Assembly: GCA_048262715.1 (NCBI GenBank)
Contig: JBLXEV010000004.1
Location: 186,001-250,000, forward strand
Length of the DNA: 64,000 nucleotides
Direction of reading: 5' to 3'
Source: Albirhodobacter sp048262715
Lineage (GTDB): Bacteria > Pseudomonadota > Alphaproteobacteria > Rhodobacterales > Rhodobacteraceae
Shown: positions 60,172 to 64,000 of the stretch, piece by piece
Position numbering within the stretch: the first letter of the stretch is position 1
Layout of the letters: each line of letters starts with the position of its first letter
Notes under the pieces: model-generated
What the model was told of the DNA's origin: nothing
Seen by the model: the letters and a program-made list of their open reading frames with translations, nothing else
Databases searched by the model: none
Program-made: the position numbers and the translations under genes

Positions 60172-61134
60172 ATGATTTCGGTGCAGGCAGAGCGGTTCCC
60201 GCTGGCGGAGGTTTTCACGATCTCGCGCGGATCGAAAACCGAGGCGGCGGTGGTCACGGCGACTGTGACGCGTAACGGTGTCTCGGGGCGCGGTGAGGCG
60301 GTGCCTTACGCGCGCTACGGCGAGAGCTTGGACAGCGTGATGGCGCAGATCGAGGGCTTGCCGGAAGGCCTCTCTCGGGCGGATTTGCAGGCGGCTTTGC
60401 CTGCGGGCGCGGCCCGCAATGCGGTGGATTGCGCGCTGTGGGATCTGGCGGCGAAAACCGCTGGCAAGCGTGTCTGGGAGATGGCGGGCTGGGCCGCGCC
60501 TGCGCCGGAAATCACCTGTTATACCCTCTCGCTCGATACGCCGGAGCGGATGCAGGCCGCCGCCGCGCGCCATGCGGATCGCCCGATTTTGAAGATCAAA
60601 CTCGGGACCTCCGACGATATGGCGCGGCTGGAGGCGGTGCGTGCAGGCGCGCCCCATTCCAAAATCCTCGTCGATGCCAATGAAGGCTGGGATGTGGAGA
60701 CCTACCTTGACCTTGCGCCGCATTTGCAGCGCTTGGGCGTGGTGCTGGTCGAGCAACCCTTGCCCGCAGGTGCGGATGAGGGGCTGCGCGGGATCCCGCG
60801 TCCGGTGCCGATCTGCGCGGATGAAAGCTGCCATGATCGTGCGTCCTTGGCAGGCATGGCGGGCAAATATGACTTCATCAACATCAAGCTGGATAAAACC
60901 GGCGGTCTCACCGAGGCGCTATTGCTGCGCGATATGGCCAAGCAGCAAGGGCTTGGGGTGATGGTCGGCTGCATGGTGGGGTCCAGCCTCGCGATGGCGC
61001 CCGCGCTTCTCGTGGCGCAGGGGGCGGGCTTTGTGGATCTTGACGGGCCGCTCTTGTTGGCAGAAGACCGTGATGCGCCTTTGCGCTATGCAGAGGGAAT
61101 GGTTTACCCCCCTGAAGCTGAGCTTTGGGGTTAA
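60172..61134 (+). CDS. dgcA: N-acetyl-D-glutamate racemase DgcA (enolase superfamily)
   Basis: A 320-aa enolase-superfamily protein of the dipeptide-epimerase branch. Catalytic KIK (141-143), metal ligands Asp168 (VDANEGW), Glu194 (VEQPLP) and Asp217 (CADES), and the second base Lys in NIKLDKTGG (238-246) are in place. As DgcA it turns N-acetyl-D-Glu to N-acetyl-L-Glu. AGGAG precedes the ATG at 60172, 25 bp after dgcN. Confidence 0.88.
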   Translation: MISVQAERFPLAEVFTISRGSKTEAAVVTATVTRNGVSGRGEAVPYARYGESLDSVMAQIEGLPEGLSRADLQAALPAGAARNAVDCALWDLAAKTAGKRVWEMAGWAAPAPEITCYTLSLDTPERMQAAAARHADRPILKIKLGTSDDMARLEAVRAGAPHSKILVDANEGWDVETYLDLAPHLQRLGVVLVEQPLPAGADEGLRGIPRPVPICADESCHDRASLAGMAGKYDFINIKLDKTGGLTEALLLRDMAKQQGLGVMVGCMVGSSLAMAPALLVAQGAGFVDLDGPLLLAEDRDAPLRYAEGMVYPPEAELWG

Positions 61135-61146
61135 GAGGAGAGAGTG

Positions 61147-62007
61147 ATGAGCCGGACTGTCTATGTGAACGGGGCCTATCTGCCGGAAGAAGAGGCGACC
61201 GTCTCGATTTTTGACCGCGGCTTCCTGATGGCGGACGGGGTTTACGAAGTGACCTCCGTTCTGGGCGGTAAGCTGGTGGATTTTGATGGCCACGCGGTCC
61301 GGCTGGAGCGCAGCCTGCGCGAGCTGGATATGGCCGCGCCGGCCACGAAGGAAGAGCTGCTGGAGATCCACCGCGAGTTGGTCGCCCGCAACGGGATCGA
61401 CGAGGGGATGATCTATCTGCAAGTCACCCGTGGTAATCCGGGCGACCGCGATTTTGCCTATCCGGCGGAAGGCACCCCTCCGACGCTGGTGATGTTCACC
61501 CAGAACAAGCCGGGCATGGCCGATACGCCAATGGCGAAAACCGGCATCAAGGTGATCTCGCTCGAAGATCTGCGCTGGGGCCGCCGCGATATCAAAACCG
61601 TGCAGCTTCTCTACCCGTCGATGGCGAAAATGGCGGCGAAAGCGGCCAAAGTCGATGATGCGTGGCTTGTCGAGGATGGGAAGGTGACGGAGGGGACTTC
61701 GAACAACACCTATATCGTCAAAGACGGCAAGATCATCACCCGCGAGCTGTCGCATGATATTTTACACGGGATCACCCGCGCGGCGGTGATCCGCTTCGCC
61801 GCAGAGGCGCAGATGCAGGTCGAAGAGCGCGCCTTCACGATTGAAGAGGCTCAGGCGGCGGATGAGGCATTCTTCACCTCGGCCTCGGCTTTCGTGATGC
61901 CTGTGGTGGAGGTGGACGGCGTGGCCGTTGGTTCCGGCAAGCCCGGCCCTGTGGCGACACGCCTGCGGGAAATTTATCTTGAGGAAAGCCGCAAAGTGGC
62001 GATCTGA
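61147..62007 (+). CDS. D-amino-acid transaminase (class IV PLP)
   Basis: A 286-aa fold-type IV aminotransferase. It starts with IFDRGFLMADGVYEV (21-35) and has the PLP lysine in DIKTVQLL (Lys150) and VTEGTSNNTYIV. These match D-alanine/D-amino-acid transaminase rather than BCAT. The operon suggests that it passes the amino group between D-Ala/D-Asp and D-Glu, feeding or draining DgcN. Starts at ATG 61147 (GTG at 61144 also in frame). Ends before a strong terminator. Confidence 0.87.
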   Translation: MSRTVYVNGAYLPEEEATVSIFDRGFLMADGVYEVTSVLGGKLVDFDGHAVRLERSLRELDMAAPATKEELLEIHRELVARNGIDEGMIYLQVTRGNPGDRDFAYPAEGTPPTLVMFTQNKPGMADTPMAKTGIKVISLEDLRWGRRDIKTVQLLYPSMAKMAAKAAKVDDAWLVEDGKVTEGTSNNTYIVKDGKIITRELSHDILHGITRAAVIRFAAEAQMQVEERAFTIEEAQAADEAFFTSASAFVMPVVEVDGVAVGSGKPGPVATRLREIYLEESRKVAI

Positions 62008-62027
62008 TCGCCTCGCGTGTAATGAGG

Positions 62028-62054
62028 AAAGGCCGCCCTTCGGGGCGGCCTTTT
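62028..62054. terminator. Bidirectional terminator after the dgc operon
   Basis: GGCCGCCC (62031-62038), TTCG loop and GGGCGGCC (62043-62050), followed by TTTT on plus and preceded by AAA. It sits between converging genes. Confidence 0.92.
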
Positions 62055-62075
62055 GCATTCGTGAGACGGTGAGGT

Positions 62076-63026
62076 TTAGTCTTCGGTCAGGCTGAAGACA
62101 CCGGAGGGGTTTCGCGTCAGAGCGGCCGTGATCGCGGCGGTGTCGGTGTTTTCCAAAATCGCGATGGTCTCGCCGTTAAGCTGCAAGAGCGAATGGGCGG
62201 GGTTTGAGGCCGCGCTGGCGGTGATGACATTCTCGGTGCCAGTATAGGCCGCGATTTCGAGACGGTCTGTTCCGAGGGTGAAATCCTTAATCCGCAGGAT
62301 GTCCTCGTTGTCGTTATGCGAATCTTCCTGATCAATGGCGAAGGTATCGGCGCCTTGGCCACCCCACATCCTGTCGCCCGCATCGCCGAGAATGCGATCA
62401 TTGCCTTTGCCACCCATCAACAGATCGCCGTTCTCGGCGGAGGGGAAGTCGTCATAGCCAGCAATCATGTCATTTCCGTCGCCACCGTCAATCGTGGAGG
62501 AGTCTCCAAAATCGGAAAGCGTATCGTTCCCTGCACCACCAAGCAGCGTATCCTCGCCATAGCCAGACAGGGCAATATCATGCCCCCCGCCCATGTTGAT
62601 CAGGTCGTTCCCGGTGCTCTCGGACGGGAAATCTTCGGTGAAGAGGCTCTCCGCAGCATCGCCAAATTCGTCAAGCCGTCCGGGAAGAAAATCCGAAGCG
62701 AGGTCCCGCATGGTGTCCAGCCTTGCGGTAAGCGTGTCGCTTTCGGCGTCCGAGAAGGCATCGGCGTAGACGTCGTTGCCGCGCCCCATGTGGATCTCGT
62801 CATCGCCCTCGCCCCCCACGGCAGCGTCATTCCCCGCGCCGCCGCTGATCGTGTCATCGCCTTCGTGGCCGATCAGGATATCACCCCCACGGGTGCCATT
62901 GAGCACATCGTCTTCCGACGAGCCTTCAATTGTATCGCCATCATGATGCGAGTCGTTGTCCGAAGAGGAAAAATCGACAGCCGCCACAAGCGCGCCGAGT
63001 GACAGCAGCGAGAGTAAAATGAGCAT
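62076..63026 (-). CDS. Calcium-binding protein with RTX (haemolysin-type) repeats
   Basis: A 316-aa protein with an N-terminal hydrophobic segment (MLILLSLLSLGALVAAVDF) and many GGxGxDxxx-type nonapeptides, e.g. GGAGNDAAVGGEGDDEIHMG and GGKGNDRILGDAGD, in three clusters (about 40-90, 145-185, 195-225). A C-terminal 90-residue beta-rich part follows (ENVITASAASNPAHSLLQL). Acidic, Ca-binding, likely outside the inner membrane. The hydrophobic start is odd for a type I secreted RTX protein and suggests anchoring or Sec export. Its role is unknown. Confidence 0.8.
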   Translation of the reverse strand: MLILLSLLSLGALVAAVDFSSSDNDSHHDGDTIEGSSEDDVLNGTRGGDILIGHEGDDTISGGAGNDAAVGGEGDDEIHMGRGNDVYADAFSDAESDTLTARLDTMRDLASDFLPGRLDEFGDAAESLFTEDFPSESTGNDLINMGGGHDIALSGYGEDTLLGGAGNDTLSDFGDSSTIDGGDGNDMIAGYDDFPSAENGDLLMGGKGNDRILGDAGDRMWGGQGADTFAIDQEDSHNDNEDILRIKDFTLGTDRLEIAAYTGTENVITASAASNPAHSLLQLNGETIAILENTDTAAITAALTRNPSGVFSLTED

Positions 63027-63156
63027 GAGAAAACCTATAGCGTTAAATTTGCGCCAATTGTCATGGTGCGCTGAGTGTCGTCAATGATATTCAGATGGGC
63101 CTAAAACAATGCCGGAGCTTGAGGCAAATTGTTTCGGTTTAAGCAACGGAGCAACG

Positions 63157-63906
63157 TCAGAGCCCTGAAGCGTTGAGCGTTTCGCGCAAAATTGGCGCAA
63201 GGAGGTCGGCCCAAGCAATCTGGCCATCTTCTTGCGCGATCAGATCATTGCGCACCTCGATCAGTACGTTCGGGCGGCCTTTTTGCAGCGCATGCGCATC
63301 AATCGAATCGCCATCGAGGTGGCCGACATAGGGCTCGTTATCGCCGGTGACGATCCCCGCCGCGCGCAGCGCTGCAATCAGCGGCAGCGCAAGTCGTGTG
63401 TCTTTCGGGGAATAAAGCACTGCCGCCTGCCACGGGCGCGTCGCGCGGCCTTTGAGTTGCGGCGTGAAGGAGTGGATCGCGCAGATCACCGTATCGCTGC
63501 GTCGCGCGGCGAGGGTTTCATAGGCCGTATGATAAGGGCGATGGAGCGTTTCGATCCGGCGGCGGATTTCGGCAGCATCCACGTAACGGTTGGCGGGAAT
63601 GATCGTGCCATCATAGAGCTTCATCACGAGGGTCGGATCATCCTCGCCGCGATTGGGATCAATCACGAGGCGCGAGAAAGTGCTTTCGATCATCGGCGCA
63701 TCGAGCCGCGCAGCGAGCCGCATCGCCAGCCCGCGCGCGCCGATGTCATAGGCGATGTGGCGGGCCATATCTTGCGGCGCGATGCCAAGGCTGGGATCCA
63801 GAGGCAACGGCACGGCGTTGCAGGCGTGATCGCAGGTCACGAGCCAGCGCGAGGGGCGGTCTTGTCCAGTGATCCGAAAGGCGGGGAGGGGGGCTTCTGC
63901 GGTCAT
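63157..63906 (-). CDS. N-formylglutamate amidohydrolase family protein
   Basis: A 249-aa hydrolase of the FGase family (PF05013). Visible: VTCDHACNAVPLPL, the DIGARGLA and RLVIDPNR motifs, and AIHSFTPQLKGR with a catalytic His, then LIEVRNDLI. The family cleaves N-formylglutamate to glutamate and formate, and many members have other amide substrates. ATG at 63906 follows AAAGA; a second ATG at 63930 has no good ribosome site. Near D-glutamate genes but not co-transcribed with them. Confidence 0.83.
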   Translation of the reverse strand: MTAEAPLPAFRITGQDRPSRWLVTCDHACNAVPLPLDPSLGIAPQDMARHIAYDIGARGLAMRLAARLDAPMIESTFSRLVIDPNRGEDDPTLVMKLYDGTIIPANRYVDAAEIRRRIETLHRPYHTAYETLAARRSDTVICAIHSFTPQLKGRATRPWQAAVLYSPKDTRLALPLIAALRAAGIVTGDNEPYVGHLDGDSIDAHALQKGRPNVLIEVRNDLIAQEDGQIAWADLLAPILRETLNASGL

Positions 63907-64000
63907 GGATCTTTCGTAAAACCCTGTCATAGGAAATTAAAGCGGCAAATTGTTGGCGCTAACGCTCGGAGCCATTGCTCTTACTGACAATATCCTGCAA
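63907..64000. other. Right-edge intergenic sequence
   Basis: 94 bp upstream of the amidohydrolase gene. I see no gene or clear element; the promoter of that gene is expected here. Confidence 0.4.

Overview
The window is one GC-rich, gene-dense stretch of bacterial chromosome. Gene content and order point to an alphaproteobacterium of the Rhodobacterales (Rhodobacteraceae/Paracoccaceae). Evidence includes MipZ, a divergent crotonyl-CoA carboxylase/reductase and ethylmalonyl-CoA mutase pair, L-malyl-CoA/beta-methylmalyl-CoA lyase, phosphatidylcholine synthase, and an ffh-chorismate mutase-rpsP-rimM-trmD-rplS-rpmE run. I see no rRNA, tRNA, CRISPR array, insertion sequence or prophage. The genus cannot be fixed from this sequence alone.

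Layout. 1-1128 is the 5' part of an RND-efflux adaptor gene running off the left edge. 1571-4874 is a four-gene operon (PlcP-like metallophosphoesterase, GT21 lipid glycosyltransferase, DedA protein, GT2 glycosyltransferase) that looks like a phospholipid-to-glycolipid remodelling unit; a DUF2177 gene follows. 5458-11267, all on the minus strand, is an ECF sigma factor and its RskA-type anti-sigma factor followed by a tightly overlapping five-gene operon (FAD oxidoreductase, DUF1365, CFA-synthase-like methyltransferase, SDR, exported glutathione-peroxidase-like protein), probably a membrane and oxidative stress regulon. A secreted phytase-like esterase gene diverges from it. 13965-20222 holds mipZ, a small exported protein and the ribosome/SRP operon. 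20223-21809 is azoR with a divergent LysR regulator. 21837-25372 is ecm and ccr.

25528-29491 is a pqiA-pqiA-pqiB-pqiC lipid transport operon with pqiA split in two. 29665-33523 has a RecD-like helicase, a universal stress protein, and nfuA-tsaB-rimI. 33700-39110 is a nucleoside ABC importer (BMP, ATPase, two permeases) plus purine nucleoside phosphorylase, behind a close match to the RutR box. 39183-47545 carries a TauE/TIGR02186 pair, a VOC protein, a WbpM-type sugar dehydratase, truA, a ycjX-ycjF pair and a group III truncated haemoglobin. 47676-57658 is mostly housekeeping: priA, DUF484-xerC-pcs, an EamA transporter, ileS and accA. 57902-63906 has mcl1, a divergent dgcN-dgcA-D-amino-acid transaminase operon for D-glutamate catabolism, an RTX-repeat protein and an N-formylglutamate amidohydrolase family gene.

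Themes. Acetate/C2 assimilation by the ethylmalonyl-CoA pathway (ccr, ecm, mcl1), membrane lipid maintenance (PlcP/GT21, CFA-like operon, Pqi, Pcs, AccA), and salvage of nucleosides and D-amino acids suggest a free-living heterotroph using dissolved organic matter. The most interesting non-coding items are the RutR-like box, a dispersed GCCTCCGGCGGGGATATTTT repeat that serves as the accA terminator at one site, and a sigma-70 promoter embedded in the azoR terminator that leads into a hairpin-rich ffh leader.
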